DNA of 64,000 nt, from positions 21,431,402-21,495,401 of the forward strand of contig JAJLRJ010000011.1 in assembly GCA_024195265.1 (NCBI GenBank), written 5' to 3'. Shown one piece after another: positions 1 to 12,047 of the stretch (within the stretch, counting starts at the first letter, position 1; each line of letters opens with the position of its first letter). The notes below the pieces were generated by a model. That model saw nothing but the letters and a program-made list of their open reading frames with translations. It made no database searches and was not told where the DNA came from. Origin of the DNA: Dendrophyllia cribrosa. Taxonomy: Eukaryota > Cnidaria > Anthozoa > Scleractinia > Dendrophylliidae. Made by a program: the position numbers and the translations under genes.

Positions 1-135
1 AGACACGTGTTTTGATGCGTATCTACCTTTAAATAACAAAATTTAGTCTTATGGAGCATGGGTTCCTTGATGGCCTCATGGGCTAAGGCGCCGGATTTGC
101 ACTTAGGAGGCACGGGTTCAATTCAATATTATGGA
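1..135 (+). repeat. tRNA-like SINE fragment, copy 1
   Basis: The first 135 bases match the start of the SINE at 16680-17066 nearly base for base: a TTTTGATGCGTATCTACC lead, then GCATGGGTTCCTTGATGGCC, then a tRNA-like box B (GGTTCAATTC). This copy stops soon after box B and lacks the usual 3' tail. It is a dispersed repeat, not a working tRNA gene: the stems do not form a full cloverleaf. Confidence 0.6.
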
Positions 136-1446
136 TTGGCAAAAGTGAATAATAACATCGAAAATTATCAAAGGTTTTGGACTCTCGTACGAATAGCAAA
201 TCGAAGTTGGCCGTACGGAAGTTAATTCTTTGATGCGAAAAATTTCTAAGTGTCACGAAATGACGGAGTCGCTCGCGTAGTATACAGAGACTCAGCAAAT
301 TAGTCTAAGCCAAATCAACATCGCTTACCATAAGCGCTTCGTAAAACTAAACGAACTGCTGCTCGTATCTGTCAAATTATTGCATGTTAAATTGTAGTTT
401 TGCTGTAATCTTAGTGTGGAAAAACAGTTTTCAAAAGACTAAAGCTTAAAATGCCTGCATCTGAGTTCATAATTTTAACGGATCAAGAATCATCTTTTTA
501 AAGACTTTAATACACAAAGCCAAAGCTTTAAAATCGGTTGAGTAAGCTGACTGTGTTGCAATAAAACTTCACCAACGATTCATTCTTTCACTTACCAAAA
601 TTTAAAAAGAAAGTTATCCATATTTGTGTTCTAAAAGGTTCTTTAGCCGTCACAGTTTTCCCCAGCATTTGAATTTCTTGAAAAACGAACTGAGTGCCAT
701 GAGTGCCTGCTCAAAAGGCTAAAACTGCTGACCGCGGGCTCGCTTTCCCCAGGTTCACTCGGCCAGCTTCTCACGTTTCAAAAGCAAGATGGTGGAATTG
801 TTGAGGCTATTCTCCATGATTTTCTACAAAATCTGGTTTAAAAAAGTAACTAGGAATTGCTCAAACAAGTCCAAGAGAAATTGAGGAAATATTCTCCCTG
901 TAAAGGTTTGGTTTAAATGGATTTTCACTGTGAATTTGAAGTACACTGGACGATTGTAACAGGATCTGGACGAATACAAGATTGCTTACTCTAGCTTGCT
1001 TACTCGGTTTCTTCTTCTGTTTTGTGTTTGAGCTTAACAAAAGGTAAATTGTATGTCTGAGATTTAGGTTTGATTTAATATTGAATAAAAAGGTAATTTA
1101 TCCTATATGAAAATTCAGTGAATGGAACATAAGTAAAACATGACTCCAGCGTAAAGTTGCATTATAAAGAAACTATTAAATGTCATATCTGTCAGAATTC
1201 AGAATGACTGTCAAAAGTTCAAGTATTATCTGAATACATATTTAATTTCAGCTTTCATTAGAGATATAATTGTTACTTATAGATTCTATGAGACTTTAGA
1301 ACTGACTTAAAAATTTAATCAAATATCACATGTGTGATCACACTTTTATTTTTGCATGGGTTACAACGTAAGTATATTTTTGATTGTATCTTCCTATTAA
1401 TTGACCCAGTGACTTTTAAGTTTAAGCCTTAATAATATCACTTTTT
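136..1446. other. No recognised gene
   Basis: AT-rich sequence with only short open frames on either strand. I see no conserved protein motif, splice-bounded exon or strong repeat here. Confidence 0.4.
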
Positions 1447-1690
1447 CTTAAAAAGCAAAGTGAGTGGACCAAATTTGTATTCCAAGAAATTCCCAATATT
1501 TCTCGCTTGTGTTTTGGCCATTCCCAAACAATCCCAGAGATTCCAAACACATTTTATTTTCAATCTTGGAATTATTTGGAATTCCTAGGAATTCCCACAA
1601 ATTCCCAGTCGTGTTTTGAACCATTCCCAGAGTTCTGAGAATGAATTTCGCAAGGGTAATGACCCTGACTACAAAAAATATACACAAATA
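1447..1690. repeat. TTCCCA-rich repeat
   Basis: About 200 bases hold many copies of AATTCCCA/GGAATT-like words in both orientations (for example around 1485-1500, 1523-1533, 1570-1600 and 1612-1630). A 79-codon open frame here is a by-product of the repeat. It is probably a MITE-like or satellite-like element; the ends are not clear. Confidence 0.4.
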
Positions 1691-1721
1691 ACCTCATGAT
1701 ATTTACATGTGCATTAATGAG

Positions 1722-1850
1722 CAATCAAAGGCTCCTGTGAGCCAACCTGTGAATAAGAAATGCTCCACAGCTACACATCGCTGGCTCATATTTGAGCGAC
1801 CCTTCCTTACAATCAAAGGCTCCTCAGTGAGCTAACTTGTCAATATGAAA
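1722..1850 (-). repeat. Two inverted SINE 3' tails
   Basis: CAATCAAAGGCTCCT followed by a 'gagccaac..gtgaataagaaat' block occurs at 1724-1762 and again, diverged, at 1811-1850. It is the reverse complement of the 3' tail (GGGTTGGCTCTTAGGAGCCT) that ends the SINE copies at 9800, 17040 and 20770. These look like two truncated copies on the minus strand. Confidence 0.5.
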
Positions 1851-2969
1851 GATTCTACACCACATGTGCAGAGGCTATAATAGTGGGGGGTCGACCCGAG
1901 TATAGTACTTCCGTATTTATTTTGTGAATAAAAAATAATTTCCGTAAAGGTGTATCAAAGGATTGTTGCGTTTACCCAAACGCGAATGCAAGTTGAATAT
2001 TTCATTGAGTCAAGTCTCACGAGACTGCAATGGGAAAAGAATCCTTACTTTGCTGGAACCATAATTTATGCTATAGATGGAATGATGTTACAAATTAAGT
2101 GTACATCATCTTTTACAATGTCCAGTTCTGATAAAGAAAATTGGCTGTGCCAGGATTCAAACCGGGGTTTCATTTGACTTGAAAAACATCAATTAGCTGC
2201 TCTTCATGGTCAAATTTTATTATTTTAACGAAGATAAGCGTTAAAACATGTGTATCTGTTGAAAAATCCATTTGAATTCTGCAGATTTTTTTTAATATTC
2301 CATCAAAGAACTCCAAATGCAAAACAATGGAGCAGCACTTTCAAAATTTCCCCTTTTAGATATATTCCTTTGCATTTGCCACGAAAGCCTTGTGCACTGG
2401 TCAGCGAAATTACCAAGAAAAGTTTACGCTGATGGAAAGAGCGATTGAGCGAGTGAATTTGCCACAGTTACCGATAACCCGTTCATTATGCTTCGCGTTT
2501 TCACAGGTTAAAAATGCATTTATGCTGGCCATAGAAATTGCTTACACTTAAATAAACTTTACATTTGCCCGGCCTGCAATCAACTAAAAATTGTTATAAT
2601 TAATTACCTTAGAACAGCTGTAATGATTTTACTGTCAATATGTCACATTTCTAAGTTGTGGAATTAGTCTAGTCAAAGCCAAAACTCCAAAGTTGACATG
2701 TAAAAGCCAAAAAACACAAGCAACAATGAAAGAGCAACTTAGTCTAGCTCCCCGGCCCAGGAATTAATTCACTGTGTGGTACGTGACCACTTTTAATTAT
2801 TTCAAATTCTTTTGTGCAGATTATCCAATCAGAAGTCATAAATAGCATCCAGTTGACTTCTGATTGGTTGATATGCATGATATAATGTGAATTCATTAAA
2901 AGTGGTCATACTTTTGGGCTCCTTGATGTAATAAAGCTGACTGATTTAGAAATAAAATAACTTCGATAC
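1851..2969. other. No recognised gene
   Basis: Short open frames only (for example 1950-2177 and 2250-2432), with no family resemblance I can name and no splice signals that make them convincing. Confidence 0.35.
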
Positions 2970-3193
2970 CTCTTTTCTGGAGGCAACTCATTTATGACAA
3001 AGTACACTGGCCATAAGCCAAAGTTGGATGAACGGAAGATAGAAACGCCATCTGTGTTCACCATCAAGGATAGGTGGATTTCCTTTCTTCTAGCAGCAGT
3101 TGATGTCCCATGGAAATATCCTTTAGAATCAAAGTGGTTCTTGTACAGTGCACCATCAAATATGTCCTCAATGTTGTTTTGCACTTCTTCTTC
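2970..3193 (-). pseudogene. Exon of a Tnp2/CACTA-like transposase
   Basis: A minus-strand exon bounded by an acceptor (CATCCAG before GAAGAAGAAG, 3193) and a donor (GTATCG, 2969-2964). It encodes an acidic start, then HGTSTAARRKEIHLSL, NTDGVSIFRSSNFGLWPV and INELPPEKR. The 'NTDG(V)..F.SS...WP....I.ELPP' pattern is typical of the tnp2-type (EnSpm/CACTA) transposase core. The exon at 3975-4461 lies upstream on the same strand and looks like an N-terminal part of the same gene. No intact long frame joins them, so I call it decayed. Superfamily is from recalled motif pattern only. Confidence 0.5.
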
Positions 3194-3974
3194 CTGGATG
3201 TACGATAATGGAGCATTTCATATGCTGCATCCTCCATACCTTTGAATGAAAGTGAGACTGCTGAATACTGTGAAACAATATCAGTATCTTGTCCTTGCAA
3301 GTTACTTGATTAGTAAAGTTTTGTATGGAGGGTCTTTGCGCAGAGCTATGGTCTCAACCCTTACCCTTACATACTGTATACAGTAATTTAAAATCTTTAT
3401 CAAAATGATAGAAACATATCCCTTTAATACACCTACATGTAGAAAAAAAATTGCACCCCTTTCTTACCACAAAGATGAGGAAATTAAAATAATCACACAT
3501 TGCCATAAGTAATTTCAATCTATTTCCCATGAGTGGAAAGCCTACATGTAGTTTCATCAATTTTTGCATCTGTATGTAGTTGCTAACCTTTGTACTTTAC
3601 AATGTATTTTAACAACTATTTGAAATAATTAAATACATCTAGATTTGCATACTGCGATTTAAGAAAGTACCACTGAATTTTGGGTGAAGAATCTCCTCCC
3701 CCATTATTTCATGTAATCTGTACACACGACTTCAAGCCACCTAAGAACCTGGCAAGAAATTTTTTTTTTATTTCAAGTCAAAGCATGATTGATTGAGATC
3801 TATCCGCAAATATAAAACAGCAGGAGAGGTACATGTGTATTTAATCATGGCTTTCAGAATGGTCAACTGTGAATTAATATCGTTTTTATCTGGTTCTCGT
3901 ACTTATTGATTTATCTTTTTCCAAACCCATATTTACCATTATTTACACATGAAATGAGACTGAACTACACTTAC

Positions 3975-4461
3975 CTCGAATTATTGATTGCAGTTGGTTT
4001 GTGAAGGGTATAACAATAAAATACTGTAGTTCTGATCTTTTCTTTTCGAAGTCGCACAGGCAGGCTGAATTTGAACAGCACCTTGGTTTCTGTGTTCCAA
4101 AGTATTCTTGGCAGAACGAACAGTAATAATGAAGTTCTAGAGGACTCTTCAGTTTACCAAAAAAGTCACGGAGTAACTTTGTTGATTTCGCGCAGTGGTT
4201 AGGTAAAAGGCAATGCAGCTCAATCAAAGTGAGCAAATCAGCAAGAGCCACTCCGGAGAGAGCATGCCTAACACAAAACGTAACTACGAGCAGCATGCTT
4301 ATCCCAAGTGACAGACAACATCCAGGATAGAGAGGTTGGTTAGAATTCTCGTCAGGTGATTCTTTGCAGTTGTCGTTCTCTTTATTGGCATTCTTCCCAT
4401 CAATCTCCTCTTGCTCACCGGCCCTTGGACCGGCATTGTGGCCCCTGGTCCGGCACTCGTA
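3975..4461 (-). pseudogene. Upstream exon of the Tnp2-like transposase gene
   Basis: Open on the minus strand from an acceptor (CCCTTAG before TACGAG, 4461) to a donor (CGAG before GTAAGTG, 3974). It starts with a charged linker containing repeated G-P-R and K-E-N words, continues with a hydrophobic FCVRHALSGVALADLLTLI segment, and ends with a cysteine cluster (YYCSFCQEYF.. CCSNSACLC) that could bind zinc. This layout resembles the N-terminal region found ahead of Tnp2-type cores in other cnidarian transposons (recalled, not checked). It lies 780 bp upstream of the core exon in the same direction. Confidence 0.45.
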
Positions 4462-5529
4462 CTAAGGGACACGAAAAGTAAACCTTAATGCCGATAATTT
4501 TGCAAGAGAAAGTGTTTTTTAATAGTATTTTACTGATTTGTATTATTCCTGATATATTTAAGCTGAATTTTCTTGGGAAGGCATTCTGATAATTTTGCGG
4601 GCGCTCAAGACATATCAGCCAAAACAGTCCTTTCCCGAGTAAAGCCGTTTTATCCCGCTCTTTTCTTGTAGTAACCTGTTCAGCAATATATTAGGCGTTA
4701 CTAAAATATCATTTTCGACTAAATAAAAAAAATATTCATTGTAGTTAATAATTATATTTAACCTCCAGGTCAACTTTAGGCGAAAAATTGTCAATATTAA
4801 AGCACTTTTAAGCGGTTTCTACATGTAATTCTAGATGAGAACAATTAAGTTATTTCCCAAGCGACATTAGTGCAAGAGTTGTTGACATTTTTCAAAAGAC
4901 GGTAAAACGAAACATTCAAACGCTACAGCGAATTCATTTCCATCAATAGAAAACTTATTCTTTTGGACTTTATTCGGCAAAAAAACGTAGGTTTACTATT
5001 GCGTTTTAACTATTTACTAGCATAATAAATATAGCTATGCTGTTTACGGACCCTTGAAATGGAAAGCATGAAAAAAGACAAACAGACTGACCTGTCAACA
5101 AACTTGAATTTCGTGCCTTAGGCAACAGCAGGAAAGCCAAAAATAGCTCATGTTAAAAAAGACTAATCAACAAATAATCGGACACTTCTATTTTTCGTCG
5201 TATTTTATTTACCGAAGAAAAATTACATCATGTTCGTGCAAGTGCCGGTCCAGGGTCCACATACATTGTACTGTACATGTTGAGGTTCAAATTTTTCTTT
5301 GGTTTGAAATTTTTATATCCCTTTGTCTCAAAACCATTATCATAATCTCAGACAAAGGAAAACAAAAATCAAACTGGTTTGAAAACCAGACAAATTTGAA
5401 CCATACACACCTAACGTACACGCACATGCCAAAATTAGGGCATTATTCTTTTACGACTTGGAACAGAATCTTTTAAGAATAAAACTTTCTGTTAATTAAC
5501 ATATACATGTTTCTTTCCTGCATGCACAG
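4462..5529. other. No recognised gene
   Basis: AT-rich, with a 108-codon plus-strand frame at 5150-5476 whose translation is low-complexity and unlike any family I know. I see nothing else supported. Confidence 0.35.
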
Positions 5530-6180
5530 TGTTCTACTTGGTTCAGTTTGTAGATGATGGCATTCTTGACATCAAAACTGACAACGACTTGAGAACAAGA
5601 GAAGATGGGCTGAAAGAGGCATAGTATGGGGATGCCTACTACTTGTGCACGATCATCTTTGAAAGTGGTGAGTCTTTGTGTACATATTATATCCTCTTGT
5701 GCCCTGTTCACATGGAACTGAGGTGTTTGACCTTGGTTTACTGTGCAAATCAAAATACTGTGAACACTAGAATTATTTCTGGAATGATATTGTGCTGTGA
5801 TAGGTTGCCCTTATTGAAGTAGTTTGACTGTAAATGGATATATTTTTGGCTCATCCTCGGTGTAAGAACCTGTCAAATTCACGAGTGACGTAAAACAAAG
5901 AAAACAAAAGGCATAAAACTATAGAGTCACAGGTTCTTACACCGAGGTAAACCCATATTTTTGATAGCCTTAAATGTTATAACTTGCAGATAATAAAGAG
6001 GAAGTGATGAAAAGAAAAGTTGCCATGCAGAAATTAAAAAACCCGAAACCAACAAAACAAAGTAAAATAAAAAAAGCGGGAAAGAAGACAAAGAATTAGG
6101 AAGAGAATGATAAGAAAGAAAATAAAGAGGATAAGGAGGATGAAGAAGCCACTAAAAAGAAAATGGTGGACATTGAATAA
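5530..6180 (+). pseudogene. Two decayed exons of a BEN-gene-like protein
   Basis: Exon 1 (5530-5667) follows an acceptor (TGCACAG) and ends at GTGAGT. It encodes FYLVQFVDDGILDIKT and then hits an in-frame TAG before continuing open to the donor. Exon 2 starts at 5990 after AACTTGCAG, in the matching phase, and encodes a lysine-rich linker (EEVMKRKVAMQKLKN) with further stops. 'YLV.FVDDG.LD' followed by a lysine-rich linker is the front half of many invertebrate BEN-domain proteins (recalled). The intron 5668-5989 contains the hairpin MITE at 5855-5947. The stops make it a pseudogene. Confidence 0.45.
5855..5947. repeat. 93-bp hairpin MITE-like element
   Basis: Perfect 19-bp inverted arms, CCTCGGTGTAAGAACCTGT (5855-5873) and its complement (5929-5947), enclose a 55-bp core. 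It lies wholly in the intron of the decayed gene around it. No target duplication is obvious. Confidence 0.6.
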
Positions 6181-6779
6181 AACCTTTGACCCGAAGGATT
6201 TATTCCACGCTCTGGTGTCTTTCATGGCGCACATGGGTATGTACTAATCATCCATTCAATCAGCTCACTGACCGCAATATTTTCACGGGCAAATTTCCCG
6301 CCAGAGTTATCTACTCGCTTCCGATTGGTCTAAACAATGAAATTGAATCGGTTACGTCATAGCTTGCACATGCGCAGAACCGTGAAACCCTCCGTTTAAG
6401 TTATCAAGGCCATTTTTTACATTTTAGGACAATGAAGAATTTTTTATAGAGTATCCCAACATTGTAAGAGACATTGCTGATTTGTATGAAATTCAGTTAC
6501 TGTTGTAGGTTATCAAATGATGAAGTCCATTTTTATAGATTTTTTACATTTTAGGACAATGAATAATTTTTTATAGTATATATAATTTATATCCCAACAT
6601 TGCAAGAGACATTGCTGATTTGCATGAATACAACAGTCCATTTTTACAGATTTTTTACGTTAAAAGACAATAAAGAAGCAGTCTTTCATTATACAAATTC
6701 ATGGTCAATTGCACTGATAAATTAATTGTCTGCATGCTATTCTGACTGTGCCACTATATATACATGTAGCTGCTGCATC
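6181..6779. other. No recognised gene; short direct repeat
   Basis: A block with 'attttttacattttaggacaatgaa..aattttttatag' and 'cccaacattg.aagagacattgctgatttg' occurs twice (about 6410-6495 and 6538-6625). It is a diverged tandem duplication of roughly 130 bp. No coding signal. Confidence 0.4.
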
Positions 6780-7105
6780 ATGCATGCATCCTTGAGCTAG
6801 TGGTTGCATGCTTGTGGTATGTATACTGCAAGTATACTTAAAGTATACTGTACCTATCACTAAGCTACTGGTGGTTGTACTTTTTAAGTATACTTTAAGT
6901 ATACTGCAAAATTTTTCAGTACCTCTTAAGTGTACTTGAAGTATACTTTTGGGTGTTCCAATTTCAGGTGGGAACAAGTATGCTACAAGTATACTTTAAG
7001 TAGCTATTCAAACTATACTTAAAGTCTACTTAAAGTATACTTTGTGTATCTTATTTGCAGTATACTTTGATTACAAAAATAATATACTTAAAGTGTACTT
7101 AATTT
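6780..7105. repeat. AAGTATACTT palindrome array
   Basis: At least ten copies of AGTATACTT or AAGTATACTT (a near-perfect 10-bp palindrome) are scattered from about 6828 to 7100, some back to back as CTTAAAGTATACTT. The array can fold on itself in many registers. Probably an internal part of a MITE or satellite. Confidence 0.65.
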
Positions 7106-7107
7106 TG

Positions 7108-7330
7108 GTAAGGGCTAAGATGCAAGAACCCGCAAGAAGTTTTACCTGGTCTTGCTCATGTCGATGATCGGACAATAATACAGCCTCCAGCCGCATGAAG
7201 TTTATAGCGTTCGTGTCGTTGATCGGAGAAGAAGTTACCGGGTCCGGCAGCAAGAAGTTTATTGCGTTCGTGTCAATGACCGGAATAGAAGTTTCCAGCA
7301 GCAAAAAGTTTATACATGTCGCGCTCGATC
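7108..7330. repeat. Imperfect tandem repeat, about 60-70 bp unit
   Basis: The words GCAAGAAGTTTAT, GCGTTCGTGTC and TGATCGGA recur in the same order three to four times. In one frame this gives a repeated KFIAFVS peptide, which I take as a by-product. The unit shares the GCAAGAAGTT word with the array at 9095-9315. Confidence 0.5.
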
Positions 7331-7392
7331 GTGTCGATGATCGGAGTTACACTATCGGGACATTGTATGATTGTTCGAACAGCTGGCTGTGA

Positions 7393-9094
7393 ACGGATGA
7401 ACGGCTAAAAAAATTTAATATTTCAAACGGCTTGCTGTGAACGGCTAAATGATTATTTGGAACCGCTTGCGGCCGAGCGGCTGAAGAAAAATTTAGAACG
7501 GCTGACTGTGATTGATTGTTTGATTGTATTTGAGTGAATCTGCCAAGACGCCTAATGTAAATTAACAGTCACGAATTTTGTTTTCCAAATTCGTTTCCTC
7601 GAGACAGCGAATGACTCGCCTCTTGTAAAGTTTATATTAACAATAAATCAGATTCTTTTGAATTTGTCTGTTGCATTCTGCAACATATTCAAAGGCAGCA
7701 AAAGGCCAACAATAACAACCGAGATGCTCTGAAATCCCCAGCATAGCGATCATATGGAAACCGGGCTTTATGAAACAAAATTAATTCTTTTTTCGCTGCT
7801 TTCTCGCGGAATGTAAACAAGAGGCCCGGTGTCCCAAGTGCAGTAGTCACGCAAACTTCATGTGTAAAATTATTTCTGCACTTCATGTTTACTTATTATT
7901 AAAATAAATCTTGAATGGAACTAAAAATTATAATCGACATTAAAGACGGTAGGGAAAGTTTGGTAGCAGAAAATAAAAATTAAACCCTTTGAAGTTTGTT
8001 GAAGTGCTTGGCGGTCCCTTGGGAAAAGTGGTAAAAGTGCACCAAATTTGCATATGTCAAAACGGTAATTTGAAACCTGAAAACACGCTGGCACAAGCGA
8101 AAGTCACAAGTATTTATATATTATAAACTTCTACAAATTCTGTTTTCTTTCTTCATTTCCAAGTATTCCACCGCGCTAAAACATCACAGAAAGTTTGGAG
8201 TGTCTTCGGGCTGGGAATAAACATAAGCCGCGTTTGGTTTCACGAGCGTTCCATCGATCCATCCGCGTGATCTCCATCTAAGTGAGAAAAACATTCGTCG
8301 CTTGATTCTTGCTCGTTTGAGCGGGACTGTTGTCTGGCTTGAATCTCGCTTGTGTCTGGCCAAACAGATGCTCGATGACATTTCTGGGAGAGAAAAAGTA
8401 GCTGTTTTATTTTGGAAGATCATCCAGCGCAATTATTTCCTGAGTCGGCAAAATGTTTCCAAAACTCTAGCGCTCTGAATATTGACTGTCGGTACAGTCG
8501 ATAAATAATTATTCTCGGAAGCTGTTCCTTTTCGAAACTATCAAGCTATCTGTTACACTAACGCTTATCCGTTTAATTTAACGGATAAGCGTTAGTGTAT
8601 GTTTTCCCGTGTTAAAGTGAATAGTTTTCCGTTTGTTATGAATATGTGAATTATTTTTTTTATTTTTCTAGTGGATTTATTTAACGATTCGGAGAACAGT
8701 AAAGATAATCAACTCCAAGCTGACGTTTGTCGTTTGCTGTAGAATGCGGTGCTTAATCTCTCTGATATATAATAGTGTTTTTTAATTGGTAATCACCAAC
8801 AAACAGCTGATAAACGGCAAGATAAACAGCTGATAAACGGCAAGCAAGCGGCGAACGGCCTTGACATACATGTACATGAAGCAAACTTAAGTTGGCAAAC
8901 TCGCGTTGAGTTGAAACTCTTCGTCGAAAGAAAAGCAATGTTCATCTTGCAAAAACATGTTATCCCAAAATTTCTTATTAATGTAGATTACCAAGTTAAC
9001 GTCCGCAGCTAAATTTCTAATCGCCACTTGACCTTTCGCAAGAAGGAAAACATCAAAACTGTGCCGTCCGACTAAAAGCGGTGTATTGCGTCTT
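7393..9094. other. No recognised gene
   Basis: Apart from the palindrome at 8554-8599 I see no supported feature. Short minus-strand frames (7689-7886, 8184-8432, 8753-8938) have no recognisable motif. Confidence 0.35.
8554..8599. repeat. Perfect 20-bp-arm palindrome
   Basis: TACACTAACGCTTATCCGTT, a 6-base spacer (TAATTT) and the exact reverse complement. It can form a strong hairpin or cruciform. No coding or tRNA context explains it; it may be the fused ends of a small inverted-repeat element. Confidence 0.75.
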
Positions 9095-9315
9095 GTTAAT
9101 GTTGCTACCGCATAGAAGTTCTTGCAGTCCAGGTATCGAAGCACAAAGAAGTTCTTGCGGTCCAGACGTCTAAGCGCAAAGAAGTTCTTGCAGTTTCAAG
9201 CTTCAAACCGCAAAGAAGTTCTTGCGGCTTGGAGGACTCTAGCACAAGCGTCCCGCAAGTAGCTGCAAGAAGTTGCGGTTTTGCGGACGCAAAAAGAAGT
9301 TCTTGCGCGTGCATT
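9095..9315. repeat. GAAGTTCTTGCGG tandem array
   Basis: Six or so copies of 'cgcaaagaagttcttgcggt' separated by 15-25 bases. The core GAAGTTCTTG is near-palindromic. Related words appear at 7108-7330, so the two arrays probably share an origin. Confidence 0.55.
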
Positions 9316-9332
9316 ATTTTTGGGCTGTACTG

Positions 9333-9991
9333 TAATACGTTTCGTAACAAGGACAAAGTGTATCCAGCGATAACAATTAATTTGATGTAAACGAATATAG
9401 ACAATAATAAGCTTACAGATGTTTCGCATTTGGAGTTTTTAGTGCAACATTAAAATCGATCTAAAAACATTTTGCAACCGCAACACACGTTTTGATGCGT
9501 TTGTACCTTAAAATACTAAAATTTAGTCCCTATCGAGCATGTGTTCTTCGATAGCGTAGTGGTTGACATTGTGGTTTATCCCCGCAAGGCCAGAGTCTCC
9601 CGTAAGGTCCTTCCTTTTTTTCCTTTTTATTCTTTCTTCAAACTAGAGATTATGAAAGTGATGTACTGTTTTTTTTTGTTTGTCAAAAATCCTTACGTTT
9701 AAAATTTAAAAAAAAACATTGAACCATGTCAGTGTGAAAACGTAAGCTTACGGCAATATTGTGTTACTTGCTAGCATTTCTTCTTCATGGGTTGGCTCTT
9801 AGGAGCCTTTGATTAGACAATTTAAAGCTTATGTTTCTCCGTAAAAACACTCAAAACACTCAGGAAACAAAGCTGCAATGAGTTAAAGGCGCCACAAGTT
9901 CACGCTGTGCACAGTTTCTTGTTTACTAAAAAATTACAAGTTTTTTGTTATACTGACGTAACTTAAGGGGCACAATATTAGTTTATCTAGA
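9333..9991 (+). repeat. Dispersed composite SINE repeat, copy A
   Basis: This 660-bp block is repeated almost exactly at 20296-20969. It has a leader (CGTTTCGTAACAAGGACAAA), then at 9537-9600 a tRNA-like head (box A-like TAGCGTAGTGGTTGACATTG; box B degenerated here but GAGTTCGAGCCTCC in copy B), then a T-rich tract, a CTTACG block and the GGTTGGCTCTTAGGAGCC tail. Shared edges stop at TTTATCTAGACG in both copies. It is consistent with a tRNA-derived SINE family carrying a long 5' and 3' extension. Confidence 0.65.
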
Positions 9992-10288
9992 CGTGCCCCT
10001 CTCCTCTCCTTCCTATATACGTGACTTAATTTAAGTGATGTAATTTTGTACTGTACGTTTTCTTTCCTTGAATATTTCATACTTTTTTTACTTCTTTCAC
10101 CTTACAAAATTCATTAATAATTCATGAGCAAGTAAGCCAATCCAAACATGTAATTTAAGTCACATGGATACCACTGTAAACCCAATACAAATTCCAACTG
10201 TCTGAAAGCTCGGGGGAGGGTTTGAAAAGATAGCAGGGAAAAACTGGGATTTATGAATTAGCAATGAATTGTTGCCCTCAAATAGGTA

Positions 10289-10402
10289 CTCCGTATCAAA
10301 TTGACACAGAATACTAATTAACCTATTAGTATTCTGTATAAAATTGATACAGAATACTAATAGTCACTCAGTATTCTGTCACCAATTTCATACAGAATAC
10401 CA
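10289..10402. repeat. AGTATTCTGT inverted/direct repeats
   Basis: ACAGAATACTAAT and its complement alternate four to five times; 10304-10338 forms an imperfect hairpin. It looks like the remains of a palindromic MITE. Confidence 0.5.
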
Positions 10403-11928
10403 AAACCCCCGCATTAAACCAAAACAGGGACGCAATAAGGATAAACATACAAATGCTTTATTACCAGAGCACTGTTAACCTTGCCACAGTTTTCTAATTA
10501 CTACTTAGAGTTCAAAATAAAGTTAATACTACAATTGTTAAAGGTAGCATTTGTGGCTACATTGTTAATAACATTGGGTGCACCAGATGACAAACTTTAA
10601 CTTCCCTGAGTTTTATCAGACCTATCTGGGAGAAAACAACTCGTAGTGGATGGCAAATCACTACTGGCTAGAATTTCATCAGGAACATCCACATCAACTG
10701 ATTTTGAAACAGATGGTCAACTAATACTTGCTAGAATATCATCACAAGTATCTGATTTAAAATCCCAAAAATCTGAGCATCCTTTTTCTTTCTCTTCTCG
10801 CAAGTTCGATGCAACTTTTGAATGACAATCAACAGAAGAAACTACGCTTGGGCCAAGAATTCAGGGTGGTAACTAGTTACCAGTTTTAGCATGACTTTGT
10901 AAAGCTGCAAAACATTTGTTTTAAAGGAAATCAAAAAATAATTCTATACATGCTGAACGTTCTAGAATAATTTTACTGTTTTATTATTTGCACGTCTTGC
11001 TGTAGATGTCATTCTAAAGAGTAAAATGAGTTGTTTGTACCTGCAATGTCGGGTCTTTTTTGAAGTTTTAGTTTTTCTTTTAGGTTTTGGTGTTCATGCA
11101 ACAATGCGTGGCATTCTGCATTATCACAGCTGGTCATAATAGTTATCACATCTCCTCCTTTGTCACTAATCACCGTTGGTGTAATAAGCTGCTTTCTCAC
11201 ACGTGTTCAGGACACAGAGACCTTGGGAGTTCACCTGTCAACGATGTAAGTGGTCTTTCTAGGCTTTTGCTTTGCTTCAATATGCGGTGTTTCTTTTGGG
11301 TTTTGAGCTGGCCTTTCTACAGGTGGACAGGAAGGATGACCAGTGCTTGCCTGCCTCAGTATTGTGGTTAGTCGTGATTGCTCTTCAGCTAGAGTTGATG
11401 TTTGTTGAGGGGGAGAAATACTGCAATTGCTTTGGAAATAATCTGACTGTGGACCATGTTGTTGGGCACAAATCCTCTTAGATGCTTGTGCAATCCGTGC
11501 TTCTCTTTCCGCTTTTCTCTTTTTCTTGGCTTCAGCTCTTGCAGCCACCCTTGCCTTTTTGGCCTCTTCGTTTTTTCCTTTTTCGTTGTCTGTTACTTTG
11601 GCTTTCTTTGCTGCTGATTTTTCTGGGAAGCCGGTTTGGGTCTCTTGTTTGATTGACCCTCTTCCCCCAGTAAAAATAAGGGCGTGATCATGGGTAAAAA
11701 CGTTTTATGCGTGATCACAGTGTGATCACGGTAAAACAAGTTATCACAGGTCATCAGGTTATCAGCTTATGTTTTATCAATTAATTAATGATGAATACAA
11801 TAATATCGTTAATAAGCTTGTTTGGATGGGCTATATAACTGTTTTTTACAGTACTGATCGAAATCTGATTGCAGACCTGTTCAGTCCTTTTAACCAGATA
11901 TGCAAATAAGTCGCTCACTCACTCCTTC
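10403..11928. other. Mostly no recognised gene; possible minus-strand Lys/Ala-rich exon near 11231-11670
   Basis: Minus-strand sequence from about 11670 to 11231 is open and encodes a lysine/alanine/arginine-rich stretch (AARAEAKKKRKAEREARIAQ) followed by a Pro/Ser-rich part. The composition is protein-like, but similar stretches also arise by chance and I recognise no family. The rest (10403-11000) has no coding signal I can support. Confidence 0.25.
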
Positions 11929-12030
11929 GCTCACTCCTTCGCTCACTCCTTCGCTCACTCCTTCGCTCACTCCTTCGCTCACTCCTTCGCTCACTCCTTC
12001 CATCACTCCTTTCATCACTCCTTCCATCAG
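11929..12030. repeat. 12-bp tandem repeat (CTCACTCCTTCG)n
   Basis: Seven to eight perfect copies of the 12-mer, decaying at the right end into 'catcactccttc' variants. A simple minisatellite. Confidence 0.9.
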
Positions 12031-12047
12031 CTGTAAACTTAGTGACG

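Noticed and set aside
7195..7392. 65-codon frame with KFIAFVS repeats
   Set aside because: It follows from tandem DNA repeats with no conserved family or splice signals.
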